Part shown: positions 1 to 6,669 of the stretch, in pieces | Layout: each line of letters opens with the position of its first letter | Numbering within the stretch: the stretch's first letter is position 1 | Source of the DNA: Acidobacteriota bacterium | Lineage (GTDB): Bacteria > Acidobacteriota > Terriglobia > Acidiferrales > UBA7541 | Length of the DNA: 34,536 bases | Assembly (NCBI GenBank): GCA_023481105.1 | Contig: JAMCWK010000125.1 | Location: forward strand, 1-34,536 | Reading direction: 5' to 3' | Notes under the pieces: model-generated | The model's input: only the letters and a program-made list of their open reading frames with translations | The model's database searches: none | What the model was told of the DNA's origin: nothing | Position numbers and translations under genes: made by a program

Positions 1-1031
1 GTGAAATCTTCGCCAAAGCGCTCTCCAAGGCCGGCGCCGACTGGTTTGGTGTTACCTGTGTTTCGGAGGGCGCCGAGCTGCGCACATCCGGCATTCGCCA
101 GCCAATTCTTGTGCTTTCCGGTTTCTGGCCCGGCGAAGAGCGGCGCTTGATCGAGCACCAGCTCACTCCGGCAATTACGCGCATCGAGCAACTCGGTTTT
201 CTCGAACGCGCCGTCGCCTCCGCCGCGCGTTTCCGTCGCGTCCGCGGCCCCTACGCCGTCCATCTAAAAATTGACACGGGCATGAATCGCCTCGGTGTGC
301 CGCCCGCGGACATGAGTTCCGTTGCCCGCGCGCTCGCGGATTCTCCGCACCTTCGTCTGGACGGCACCTTCACTCACTTCAGTTCGGCCGAAGATTTCAC
401 CACCGATAAGACTGAGCGGCAGGAATCCCTTTTCCGCTCCGCCGTCGAACAGCTTCGTGCGGCCCGCGTCAATCCCGGCATTCTCCACCTTGCTAACAGC
501 GCCGCCGTTGCCTCGCGGCCGGAGACTTGGGCGGACATGGTGCGGCCCGGTGCAATTCTCTACGGCTACCATCAGTTTTTTGATCCGCCCGAGCGCAAGC
601 TCGAAGCTGAAGAAAAGCTCCATCTGCAACCGGCCTTCAGCCTGCGCACTCGCATCATTGCCCTGCGCGACGTCCCCGCCGGGCAGGGTGTCGGCTATAA
701 CGAGCGCTTTGTCGCCGAGCGCCCTTCGCGCGTCGCCGTCGTTGCCGCCGGCTACGCCGATGGCATCGTTCGCGCGCTCACCAATCGCGGCCGCCTGCTT
801 CTTCGCGGGCGCTGCGTGCCGATTGTCGGGATTGTCTCCATGGACCTGACCATGCTGGACGTCACCAGCCTCCCCGATGTCTGTCTGGGCGACGTCGCCA
901 CCATTTACGGCTCGGGCGGGCCCGGCTGCCCGGCCGTCTGGGCCTCGGACGTGGCTCGCCTTCTCGGCAGCGTCACCTCCGACCTCCTCTGTTCCGTCGG
1001 CGCCCGCGTTCCGCGCTTCTATCTCTCCTGA
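1..1031 (+). CDS. alr: Alanine racemase, 3' part (5' end outside window)
   Basis: This PLP enzyme interconverts L- and D-alanine in the cytoplasm and supplies D-Ala for peptidoglycan. The reading frame is open from base 3, so the gene enters from outside the window; the first visible residues (EIFAKALSKAGADWFGV) correspond to the barrel just after the missing PLP-lysine motif. Visible family motifs in order are IDTGMNRLG, the THFSSAED stretch, HLANSAA, MVRPGAILYGY, the GVGYNERF segment holding the second catalytic tyrosine, GYADG, and VGIVSMDLTMLDVT near the C-terminal beta domain. A GTG at 111 is internal and is not the start. The stop is TGA at 1029-1031. The next gene has its own promoter region, so alr probably ends its transcription unit here. 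Confidence 0.95.
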   Translation, partial: EIFAKALSKAGADWFGVTCVSEGAELRTSGIRQPILVLSGFWPGEERRLIEHQLTPAITRIEQLGFLERAVASAARFRRVRGPYAVHLKIDTGMNRLGVPPADMSSVARALADSPHLRLDGTFTHFSSAEDFTTDKTERQESLFRSAVEQLRAARVNPGILHLANSAAVASRPETWADMVRPGAILYGYHQFFDPPERKLEAEEKLHLQPAFSLRTRIIALRDVPAGQGVGYNERFVAERPSRVAVVAAGYADGIVRALTNRGRLLLRGRCVPIVGIVSMDLTMLDVTSLPDVCLGDVATIYGSGGPGCPAVWASDVARLLGSVTSDLLCSVGARVPRFYLS

Positions 1032-1068
1032 AGAAGTCCTCGTTGCAAGAAATTCCCCGTTGCTTGGC

Positions 1069-1092
1069 GAGAGTGCTATACTTTGCACTCTC
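1069..1092 (+). promoter_or_regulatory. Extended -10 promoter inside a perfect inverted repeat
   Basis: An 8-bp inverted repeat (GAGAGTGC at 1069-1076, GCACTCTC at 1085-1092) has TATACT (1077-1082) at the start of its loop. The bases before it, TGC, make an extended -10 element, and no good -35 is present. A regulator bound to the repeat would cover the -10. A second, perfect TATAAT lies at 1113-1118, also without a clear -35. Both would serve the PIN/TRAM gene at 1214. The promoter role is inferred from motifs only. Confidence 0.4.
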
Positions 1093-1213
1093 ATAGGCGG
1101 TTGCATGATTCATATAATTTCATTCCGGGTGCCACTTTTATAGTTTGATAAGCCCGGTGTGTTGGAAACGATTTTTTCGATTTACCATTCTTAGTTGATC
1201 ATATGAGGTTCAT

Positions 1214-2431
1214 ATGGCCCGCAATTATTCCCGGCCCGCCCCTCCCGCGGGGTCTGGCCGCCCGGAACCGCTTTCCTTGAAACCCGCAGACCTCTCCCGC
1301 TTGTCCGAGACTCGAATTGGCGGCGTGGCAGACATGCTTGTAGTCCGCATCATCTTCGTTGCCATCTGTGCATCGGTCGCCGGCTACTTCCATCCTTTTG
1401 GCCTGGATTTCCGCATGGCCGTGCTTGTGGGAGTCCTTTTTTCGCTGGCCGTCATTCTCTTCGAGATTCGCCTGCGCCGCGCCAGCCTCAAGCGCCTGCT
1501 GGGCGCCGCCACCGGCTCCATCCTGGGTATTTTTGGCGCCTACTTGATGAGCTTGGTTCTGGCGCGCACTGGCATGCACGAAGACTCCCGCGATTTCCTG
1601 AGCGTCGCCATTCTTCTGGTGATGGCCTACGTCGGCCTCATCGTCGGCGCCAACAAGGGCGACATGCTCAATCTTCAGGCCCTGGGCGGCCTGTTCGGCG
1701 CGGAGCGCTCCAGCCGCCGCCAGATGAAAGTCTTTGACACCAGCGTCATTATTGACGGGCGTGTCGCGGACATCTGCGAGGCTCATTTCCTCGACGGCAC
1801 GCTTTTAATTCCGCAATTCGTTCTCCGCGAATTGCAGCTTGTTGCCGACTCCGCCGACGCCATGAAGCGCCAGCGTGGCCGCCGCGGCCTCGAAGTCCTC
1901 CAGCGCATTCAGAAGATGGGGCACCTCCAGGTGGAAATCGCCGAAGACGATTTCCCCAACATCGCCGAAGTGGACATGAAGTTGATCGAATTGGCCAAGC
2001 GCTACGACGCCAAGATCATCACCAACGACTTCAACCTGAACAAAGTGGCCACGCTGCAAGGCATCGACGTCCTCAACGTCAACCAGCTCGCCAACGCTCT
2101 CAAGCCCGTCGTGCTTCCCGGCGAAGCCATGCGCGTGTTCATCCTGCGCGAAGGCAAAGAATACAATCAGGGCGTCGCCTACTTGGACGACGGCACCATG
2201 GTCGTGGTGGACGGTGCGCGCAAAATGATTAACAAGACCATCGACATCACCGTCACCTCGGTCCATCAGACCACCGCGGGCAAAATGATTTTTGGCCGCT
2301 TTGACGAGCGCTCCGAGCAACACCCGCGTCAGCCTGCGTCTTCGCCGGGGGAATCCCGCGCTGCGAATGAAGCGCAAGGCGGCGGTGAGCGCCCGCCCCG
2401 GCCGACTCATCCCGACCCGTATCGCGAATAG
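1214..2431 (+). CDS. YacL-type membrane protein with PIN and TRAM domains
   Basis: This is a 405-residue putative membrane-anchored ribonuclease of the YacL family. About four hydrophobic segments lie at residues 39-62, 69-90, 94-117 and 128-149. The PIN nuclease domain starts at KVFDTSVIIDGR, with acidic metal-ligand candidates D175 and D272 (in the TND motif). A TRAM-like segment follows at about residues 300-360. The last ~40 residues are polar and low in complexity. The start is ATG 1214, with GAGG (1205-1208) five bases before it; an overlapping ATG at 1203 is out of frame. Its place directly before ispD and ispF matches yacL in Firmicutes. The RNase activity is a family expectation and the natural substrate is not known. 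Confidence 0.88.
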   Translation: MARNYSRPAPPAGSGRPEPLSLKPADLSRLSETRIGGVADMLVVRIIFVAICASVAGYFHPFGLDFRMAVLVGVLFSLAVILFEIRLRRASLKRLLGAATGSILGIFGAYLMSLVLARTGMHEDSRDFLSVAILLVMAYVGLIVGANKGDMLNLQALGGLFGAERSSRRQMKVFDTSVIIDGRVADICEAHFLDGTLLIPQFVLRELQLVADSADAMKRQRGRRGLEVLQRIQKMGHLQVEIAEDDFPNIAEVDMKLIELAKRYDAKIITNDFNLNKVATLQGIDVLNVNQLANALKPVVLPGEAMRVFILREGKEYNQGVAYLDDGTMVVVDGARKMINKTIDITVTSVHQTTAGKMIFGRFDERSEQHPRQPASSPGESRAANEAQGGGERPPRPTHPDPYRE

Positions 2432-2437
2432 GTTTAT

Positions 2438-2473
2438 GTAGTGTCCACCTGCCTGCTTTTGGCAGGTGGCTAC
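2438..2473. repeat. REP-like palindrome with GTAG/CTAC borders
   Basis: A perfect 9-bp stem (CCACCTGCC 2445-2453, GGCAGGTGG 2461-2469) with a 7-nt loop is enclosed by GTAG (2438-2441) and CTAC (2470-2473). It begins seven bases after the stop of the PIN/TRAM gene and may help end transcription, although no T-run follows. The border tetranucleotides recur in the other palindromes of this window. Confidence 0.6.
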
Positions 2474-2483
2474 ATCCTCCTCA

Positions 2484-2513
2484 GGTTGTCATCCTGAGCG
2501 AAGCGAAGGATCT
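2484..2513. repeat. Dispersed 'TCATCCTGAG...GAAGGATCT' repeat, copy 1
   Basis: GGTTGTCATCCTGAG (2484-2498) is followed by a short CGAAGC centre and GAAGGATCT (2505-2513). ATCCT and AGGAT form a short inverted repeat. The same outer sequence occurs at 11385-11430 with a different centre. Similar sequences are widespread intergenic repeats in bacteria; that is from memory and was not searched. Confidence 0.6.
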
Positions 2514-2623
2514 CTCTTCCGCCAAAGGCGTGGCGAGGCCTTGCAAATCTCGTTTTTCGTTCTTATCCACCTCTTGTTGGGGTACACTTCTCGCCCCTTT
2601 ATGGTGAGGCTAGCCGAACCACG

Positions 2624-3340
2624 ATGAGCCGCATTGCCGCCATTCTCCCCGCTGCTGGTCTCGGCACCCGAATGGGCGCCGACACTCCCAAGCAGTTCCT
2701 CGACCTCAACGGCATGCCGCTCGTAATTTTCACGCTGCACCGCCTCGCCGCCTCGACTGCCATTACCGATTTTCTTGTTGCCACTCGCGCCGAAGAAGTG
2801 CCTGCCCTCGCCGAGCGCATCGCACAGGAGCGGATAGGCCGCCCCGTGCACGTTGTGCGCGGTGGCGGCAGCCGCCAGGAATCTGTCGCTAACGCCCTCG
2901 CCGAAGTGGATCCCACGACGGAAATCGTTCTCGTCCACGACGCCGTGCGCCCCTTCGTCACCCGTGAGCAGACCGACCGCGTCATCGCCGAAGCCCGCGC
3001 TCGTGGCGCCGCCATTCTTGGAATTCCCGCGATTGATACCGTCAAGGAAGTGAAGCGCGCCAGTTTGCCCCAGGATGTCGCGCTGATCACCGCCACCATT
3101 CCGCGCGAGCGCATCGTGCTCGCCCAGACTCCGCAGGCCTTTCACTATTCGCTGTTGAAAGACGCGTTCGCGAAGGCCGCGGACGACGGCTCCACCGGCT
3201 CCGACGAAGCCTCACTGGTCGAGCGCCTGGGCCATCCCGTGCACGTTGTCCTCGGCTCCGAGCGCAACATCAAAATCACGCGCCCCGCGGACATGGAACT
3301 CGCGCGTTTTTATCTCGCGCAAGAAAGAGCTGCTAAATGA
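2624..3340 (+). CDS. ispD: 2-C-methyl-D-erythritol 4-phosphate cytidylyltransferase
   Basis: This enzyme transfers CMP from CTP to MEP, the third step of the cytoplasmic MEP isoprenoid pathway. The 238 residues are the normal length for IspD. Diagnostic motifs are the N-terminal nucleotide loop PAAGLGTRMGADTPKQFL, the GGGSRQESV segment, VHDAVRPFV, and the C-terminal KITRPADMELA. The start is ATG 2624; no strong ribosome site is visible, only GAGG about 15 bases upstream. A weak promoter (TTGGGG 2577-2582, TATGGT 2600-2605, 17-bp spacer) could give a very short leader. ispF follows after 52 bases, most of them a CGNTTTT heptamer array, and the two enzymes act two steps apart in the same pathway. 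Confidence 0.95.
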   Translation: MSRIAAILPAAGLGTRMGADTPKQFLDLNGMPLVIFTLHRLAASTAITDFLVATRAEEVPALAERIAQERIGRPVHVVRGGGSRQESVANALAEVDPTTEIVLVHDAVRPFVTREQTDRVIAEARARGAAILGIPAIDTVKEVKRASLPQDVALITATIPRERIVLAQTPQAFHYSLLKDAFAKAADDGSTGSDEASLVERLGHPVHVVLGSERNIKITRPADMELARFYLAQERAAK

Positions 3341-3350
3341 AAGTGTTTTC

Positions 3351-3388
3351 CGCTTTTCGGTTTTCGTTTTTCGATTTTCGTGGTTTTC
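3351..3388. repeat. Heptamer array CGNTTTT between ispD and ispF
   Basis: Four exact 7-nt units occur in a row (3351-3378). They read CG-N-TTTT, with N being C, G, T and A in turn, and are followed by a stretched unit CGTGGTTTT. The array fills the gap from just after the ispD stop to five bases before the ispF ATG, where a ribosome site would be expected. The same unit occurs at 17322-17420. Confidence 0.7.
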
Positions 3389-3392
3389 AACG

Positions 3393-3866
3393 ATGACTCG
3401 CTCGGGCATCGGTTACGATCTGCACCGGCTGGAGAAGGGGCGCAAGCTCATCATCGGCGGCGTCGAAGTTCCCTTCGACAAAGGCCCCGCGGGCCATTCC
3501 GACGGTGACGTGCTCAGCCACGCCATTTGCGACGCGCTACTCGGTGCCGCGGGCCTCGGCGACATCGGCACGCACTTTCCGGACACCGACCCAAAATGGA
3601 AAGACGCATCGAGCCTCGCTTTTCTCGAACACGTCCACAAACTGCTCGCCAAAGCGCACTTTCGCATCGGGCACATTGACGCCATCGTGGTCGCCGAAAA
3701 GCCTAGGCTCGGCCCGCATTTTCCGGCCATGCGCGCAGCGCTCGCTCTCGCTCTCCAGGTGGACGAGCGGCAAATTAATTTGAAGGCCAAGACCAACGAA
3801 GGCGTGGACGCCGTCGGCCGCGGCGAGGCCATCGTGGCCCATGCCATCGTCACTCTGGAAGGCTGA
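3393..3866 (+). CDS. ispF: 2-C-methyl-D-erythritol 2,4-cyclodiphosphate synthase
   Basis: This enzyme cyclises CDP-ME 2-phosphate to MEcPP with release of CMP, in the MEP pathway; it is normally a zinc-dependent trimer. The metal site residues are visible in GIGYDLHRL (Asp-x-His) and in AGHSDGDVLSHA, and the GLGDIGTHFPDTDP segment is typical. The C-terminal NLKAKTNEGVDAVGRGEAI closes the family pattern. The start is ATG 3393, giving 157 residues, the usual length; an upstream in-frame start at 3246 would overlap ispD and translate the heptamer array, so it is rejected. No Shine-Dalgarno sequence is visible before ATG 3393. Confidence 0.95.
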   Translation: MTRSGIGYDLHRLEKGRKLIIGGVEVPFDKGPAGHSDGDVLSHAICDALLGAAGLGDIGTHFPDTDPKWKDASSLAFLEHVHKLLAKAHFRIGHIDAIVVAEKPRLGPHFPAMRAALALALQVDERQINLKAKTNEGVDAVGRGEAIVAHAIVTLEG

Positions 3867-3879
3867 TGCTGTGCGTGTC

Positions 3880-3906
3880 GTAGGGGCGCAGCATGCTGCG
3901 CCCGGC
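3880..3906. repeat. REP-like palindrome
   Basis: A perfect 20-bp palindrome (GGGCGCAGCA 3884-3893, TGCTGCGCCC 3894-3903) is preceded by GTAG at 3880-3883. It lies between the ispF stop and the next gene and contains an ATG (3893) that would start a longer version of that gene. Confidence 0.6.
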
Positions 3907-3925
3907 TTGTGCAAACGATTCCCCA

Positions 3926-4474
3926 ATGTCCCTGAACAACGCTCTCGAGAACGCGCCGCCCGCCGCTAGCCAGTATTCCGCTGCTGATGTCGCCGTCATC
4001 CTGCGGGAGATGGCGGCGCTCGTTGACGAATCGCCTTCTGCCATGCAGGCGTGGCTTGCCTCTGCCGCCGCGCTGCTCGGCCCGCAGGCTCCCGACCGCG
4101 CAGCTTTGGCGGATTTATTGCGCCTCATTTTTTGCTTTGACGCGCGCGCAATCCTGCAATCCAGCGAATCCCACGCCGTGATGGCGCGCGATGGCGCGCG
4201 CGATGTCATTCGCATGCTGGCCCATCTTGTTTTGGACGGCCCGCCCGTGGATTCCGACCGCTTCAAGGAAATTGTCACAATTCTCAAGGCCGCGCTGAAT
4301 TTTCGCGGCAGGGAACTCTTTTATCCTATTCGCTTATCCCTCGCCGGCCGCGTGGGAGAAGGCGAACTCGACCGCGTCATTTTGCTTTTGGATTCCGCCG
4401 CCGTGCTCCCGTTTGCAGTTGCGGTGAAGGGTACGCGCCGGCGAATTTTAGAATTCTGCGCTGCGCTTGATTGA
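3926..4474 (+). CDS. Stand-alone GluRS-type anticodon-binding domain (GltX C-terminal remnant)
   Basis: The 182 residues have no Rossmann-fold or catalytic motifs (no HIGH- or KMSKS-like sequence). The second half strongly resembles the C-terminal helical domain of bacterial glutamyl-tRNA synthetase: FDARAILQSSESHAV, DVIRMLAHLVL, DRFKEIVTILKAAL, then the hallmark RGRELFYPIRLSLAGR and GELDRVILLLD. A full GltX is about 480 residues. Its location between ispF and rlmB is where gltX lies in Bacillus, which supports descent from gltX. The start is ATG 3926; the in-frame ATG 3893 lies inside the upstream palindrome. Possible roles are tRNA binding, a partner for a separate catalytic protein, or a decaying relic. 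The frame is intact, which argues against recent decay. Confidence 0.6.
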   Translation: MSLNNALENAPPAASQYSAADVAVILREMAALVDESPSAMQAWLASAAALLGPQAPDRAALADLLRLIFCFDARAILQSSESHAVMARDGARDVIRMLAHLVLDGPPVDSDRFKEIVTILKAALNFRGRELFYPIRLSLAGRVGEGELDRVILLLDSAAVLPFAVAVKGTRRRILEFCAALD

Positions 4475-4476
4475 AT

Positions 4477-4515
4477 GTAGCGCCGGGTCGCCGCGCATCT
4501 TGCGGCGCACCCGGC
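4477..4515. repeat. REP-like long hairpin
   Basis: After GTAG (4477-4480), GCCGGGT-CGCCGC (4482-4494) pairs with GCGGCG-ACCCGGC (4502-4515, one bulged base) across a short loop. It occupies the gap between the GltX-like gene and rlmB and could act as a read-through attenuator, but no T-run follows. Confidence 0.55.
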
Positions 4516-4530
4516 ACTTTTCGGAGTCCA

Positions 4531-5283
4531 ATGGACCGTCTCATCGGCATTCATGCAGTCCGCGAAGCGCTCGTGGCTGGCCGCCCGATTGAGCGCATCG
4601 TGCTGGCCCGCGGCCGTCACGGCAGCCGCTTTGAGGAATTGGTAGCTCTTGCTCGGCAGCGTGGCGTCTCCGTGCGCTTCGAAGACCGCGCGCAACTTGA
4701 TCGCCTGGCCGGCACCGCCGAGCATCAGGGCGTTGTCGCCCTGACCGCGGCCAAGCAAGCCGCCGATTTGGAAGATTTGATTGCTCGCGCAGCTTCGCGT
4801 GAAGCCGGCAAAGGATTTCTGGTTTTGTTGGACGGCGTGGAAGATCCGCACAATCTCGGTGCCATTGTGCGCACGGCGCTTGCTGCCGGTGCGGATGGCG
4901 TTGTGATTCCAGAACGCCGCGCAGCAGGCCTAACCGAAACGGTCGCGCGCGTTTCCGCCGGCGCGCTGGCGCATGTTCCCGTTGCGCGTGTAAAAAATCT
5001 CGCTCGCGCCATGGAGGAATTGAAAGAAGCAGGCTATTGGCTCGTCGGCTTGGACGAGCGCGCGGAAAAAAATTACGCCGACGTGGATTTCACCGGCCCG
5101 GTGGGAATCATTCTCGGCAGCGAGGGCGAAGGCTTGCACGAGCTCACGCGCAAGCGCTGCGATTTCCTCGTTTCCATTCCCACCGTCGGCCCCGTGCGCT
5201 CGCTCAATGTTTCCGTCGCCGCCGGCGTTGTCCTCTTCGAAGTCCTCCGCCAACGCAAAAAAGCTGCTCTCCCTGAATCCTGA
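4531..5283 (+). CDS. rlmB: 23S rRNA 2'-O-methyltransferase, SPOUT/TrmH family (RlmB-like)
   Basis: This SAM-dependent methyltransferase is predicted to modify a ribose in the 23S rRNA peptidyl-transferase region (Gm2251 in E. coli). It has 250 residues. The N-terminal substrate-binding domain begins IGIHAVREAL. The SPOUT knot carries all three motifs: DPHNLGAIVRTA (motif 1), ILGSEGEGL (motif 2) and the IPTVGPVRSLNVSVAAG stretch (motif 3). The start is ATG 4531, with GGAG about eight bases upstream; a longer in-frame start at 4471 runs through the hairpin and is rejected. It is the last gene of the yacL-ispDF block and converges with apt. The stop TGA lies inside a CTGAANN heptamer array. Confidence 0.9.
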   Translation: MDRLIGIHAVREALVAGRPIERIVLARGRHGSRFEELVALARQRGVSVRFEDRAQLDRLAGTAEHQGVVALTAAKQAADLEDLIARAASREAGKGFLVLLDGVEDPHNLGAIVRTALAAGADGVVIPERRAAGLTETVARVSAGALAHVPVARVKNLARAMEELKEAGYWLVGLDERAEKNYADVDFTGPVGIILGSEGEGLHELTRKRCDFLVSIPTVGPVRSLNVSVAAGVVLFEVLRQRKKAALPES

Positions 5284-5300
5284 AAACTGAATACTGAGAA
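5273..5300. repeat. Heptamer array CTGAANN over the rlmB stop codon
   Basis: Four consecutive 7-nt units occur: CTGAATC, CTGAAAA, CTGAATA and CTGAGAA. The TGA of rlmB (5281-5283) is part of the second unit. The array fills much of the short convergent gap to apt. Confidence 0.6.
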
Positions 5301-5310
5301 CTTCCTCTTT

Positions 5311-5832
5311 TCATTTATCGTACTGAATCAACGAAAACACATCCAATCCCGGCAGCTTGGACCGCCCATTCAGGAAATTCAGCTCCACAGCGAAGCACGT
5401 GCCCACCACTTCGCCCTTCAGTTGTCGCACCAGTTGCACGGTGGCCGCTGCGGTGCCGCCCGTCGCCAGCAGGTCGTCGCACACCAGCACTTTTTGTCCC
5501 GGCTGCACCGCGTCCTCGTGGATTTCCAGCGTGTCGCTGCCGTATTCCAGCGCATAGGTTACCTTGGAGGTCTTCCACGGCAGCTTTTTCGGCTTGCGCA
5601 CCGGCACAAACCCCGCGCCCAGCTTCATGGCCAGCGCCGGCGCAAAAATAAACCCGCGCGCTTCGACCCCCGCCACCACGTCAATGGTCTTTCCCGCATA
5701 GTGCGCGCACAGCCGCTCAATGAGCGTCCCAAAGCCCTTCTTGTCCTTCAGCAGCGTGGTCAAGTCGTAAAACAGAATTCCGGGTTTCGGCCAGTCCGGC
5801 ACTTCCCGAATCAAATTCTTCAAATCGTTCAT
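5311..5832 (-). CDS. apt: Adenine phosphoribosyltransferase
   Basis: This salvage enzyme makes AMP from adenine and PRPP in the cytoplasm. The 173 residues match the family length. Visible features are the N-terminal [26 protein letters not shown] segment typical of Apt (5755-5826), [17 protein letters not shown], the [16 protein letters not shown] region, and the PRPP-binding loop [16 protein letters not shown]. The start is ATG at 5830-5832, preceded by GAGGGGAG at a good distance. It lies 33 bases downstream of the acylphosphatase gene on the same strand, so the two are probably co-transcribed. Confidence 0.95.
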   Translation of the reverse strand: MNDLKNLIREVPDWPKPGILFYDLTTLLKDKKGFGTLIERLCAHYAGKTIDVVAGVEARGFIFAPALAMKLGAGFVPVRKPKKLPWKTSKVTYALEYGSDTLEIHEDAVQPGQKVLVCDDLLATGGTAAATVQLVRQLKGEVVGTCFAVELNFLNGRSKLPGLDVFSLIQYDK

Positions 5833-5865
5833 TCGTCTGTCTCCCCTCTGCTGCGTGCCACCAAA

Positions 5866-6270
5866 TTACCAGTCGTGCTCGATGCCGAAGCCACTCGCGT
5901 GTTGCATCAGCACCCCGGCCTCTTCTTCCCTTATTTCGCTGACCTCTGCGGCGCGCGGGCCACGCTCCAGTTCCGCGCGCAAACTGCGCAATTGCTCCGC
6001 CGTGCCGATGGCGTAAACTTCCACCCGGCCGTCGCGGAGATTCTTCACGTAGCCGGCCACGCCGATCCTTCCGGCAACGCGCTGCGCGAAGAACCGGTAG
6101 CCTACGCCCTGCACCATCCCGGAGACAAGAAAGCGTTTTGCTTGGCGATCGTCCGGCACAATCTGCGAGCGGCCTCGGAATTCTCTCGCCGCACGCGTGA
6201 TTCTACCAGAGGTCGCGCGTGGCGTGCTCGTTTGCCCCGGTTTTCTCGATGCAAAACTTGTTGACGCCAA
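5866..6270 (-). CDS. acyP: Acylphosphatase
   Basis: This enzyme hydrolyses acyl phosphates such as 1,3-bisphosphoglycerate and carbamoyl phosphate. The signature GMVQGVGYRFFAQRVA holds the phosphate-binding loop and catalytic Arg, and VKNLRDGRVEV holds the catalytic Asn. From TTG 6270, which has an ideal GGAGG six bases upstream, the protein has 134 residues, with a ~37-residue basic, low-complexity extension whose codons look unlike the rest. GTG 6159 would give 97 residues, the usual family length, but has a poor ribosome site. Function is clear; the start is not. It leads a probable two-gene unit with apt. Confidence 0.88.
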   Translation of the reverse strand: MASTSFASRKPGQTSTPRATSGRITRAAREFRGRSQIVPDDRQAKRFLVSGMVQGVGYRFFAQRVAGRIGVAGYVKNLRDGRVEVYAIGTAEQLRSLRAELERGPRAAEVSEIREEEAGVLMQHASGFGIEHDW

Positions 6271-6303
6271 CTCCCTCCTCCGTTTATCCTATGATTGCTA
6301 GTT

Positions 6304-6333
6304 GCCTCCCTGCCGGTAGGGACAGGCGGGGAG
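6304..6333. other. Hairpin in the leader of the small membrane-protein ORF
   Basis: CCTCCCTGCC and GGCGGGGAGG can pair with one mismatch across a ~10-nt loop, followed by ATTTGTTTTC on the plus strand. It lies in the divergent gap between acyP and the small ORF at 6386. It could be an attenuator-like stem or another dispersed palindrome. Confidence 0.35.
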
Positions 6334-6385
6334 GATTTGTTTTCTAGGTTCCTGAGAAATCTTTGGACAGGAGCAATCTAACGAA

Positions 6386-6502
6386 ATGTACGCACTGGGA
6401 CTTTTTGCTGGGATGGTAATGGTCGGATTTGTTTTTGCCAAACTGCGCGGCCGCAATAACGACAAGCCTTCCGTGACCAGTTTGATGCCTCCAAAGCGCT
6501 AA
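6386..6502 (+). CDS. 38-residue single-helix membrane protein
   Basis: ATG 6386 to TAA 6502 encodes a short protein with one hydrophobic helix at about residues 3-19 (ALGLFAGMVMVGFVFA). A basic LRGR stop-transfer segment and a polar tail ending MPPKR follow. AGGAG lies at 6369-6373, about 12 bases upstream of the ATG. A good intrinsic terminator begins 25 bases after the stop, so the ORF looks like its own transcription unit. No family is recognised. The topology is probably N-out/C-in by the positive-inside rule. Small one-helix proteins often modulate membrane complexes, but nothing here shows a partner. Confidence 0.5.
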   Translation: MYALGLFAGMVMVGFVFAKLRGRNNDKPSVTSLMPPKR

Positions 6503-6526
6503 TTGCGCTCCACCTGCTTTTGAGGC

Positions 6527-6550
6527 CGTTCCGCTCGCGCGGAACGTTTT
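6527..6550 (+). terminator. Intrinsic terminator after the small membrane-protein ORF
   Basis: An 8-bp perfect stem (CGTTCCGC 6527-6534, GCGGAACG 6539-6546) with a 4-nt loop is followed directly by TTTT (6547-6550). The sequence meets the pattern of a short rho-independent terminator on the plus strand. Confidence 0.55.
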
Positions 6551-6576
6551 CCAATCGGAAATTTTCCAGGGTCTCC

Positions 6577-6594
6577 CTCAGGGGCGGGCCTGAG
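6577..6594. other. Short perfect hairpin upstream of the GH35-like gene
   Basis: CTCAGG (6577-6582) and CCTGAG (6589-6594) form a 6-bp stem with a 6-nt loop, about 75 bases before the start of the GH35-like gene. Its role is unknown and it may be chance in GC-rich sequence. Confidence 0.25.
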
Positions 6595-6669
6595 ATGCCG
6601 GCCCGGTTGTCTGTCCGCGCACACTGCGCTCTGGCGAAACCTCTCGCCCTCGTGTCACAATCTCCCCGC

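Noticed and set aside
1069-1092. CIRCE operator (HrcA site)
   Set aside because: The half-sites resemble GCACTC/GAGTGC but stand in the opposite order to CIRCE, and the gene is not a chaperone gene.
5422-6264. A 280-codon plus-strand frame across apt and acyP
   Set aside because: Both minus-strand genes have clear catalytic motifs; the plus frame has none.
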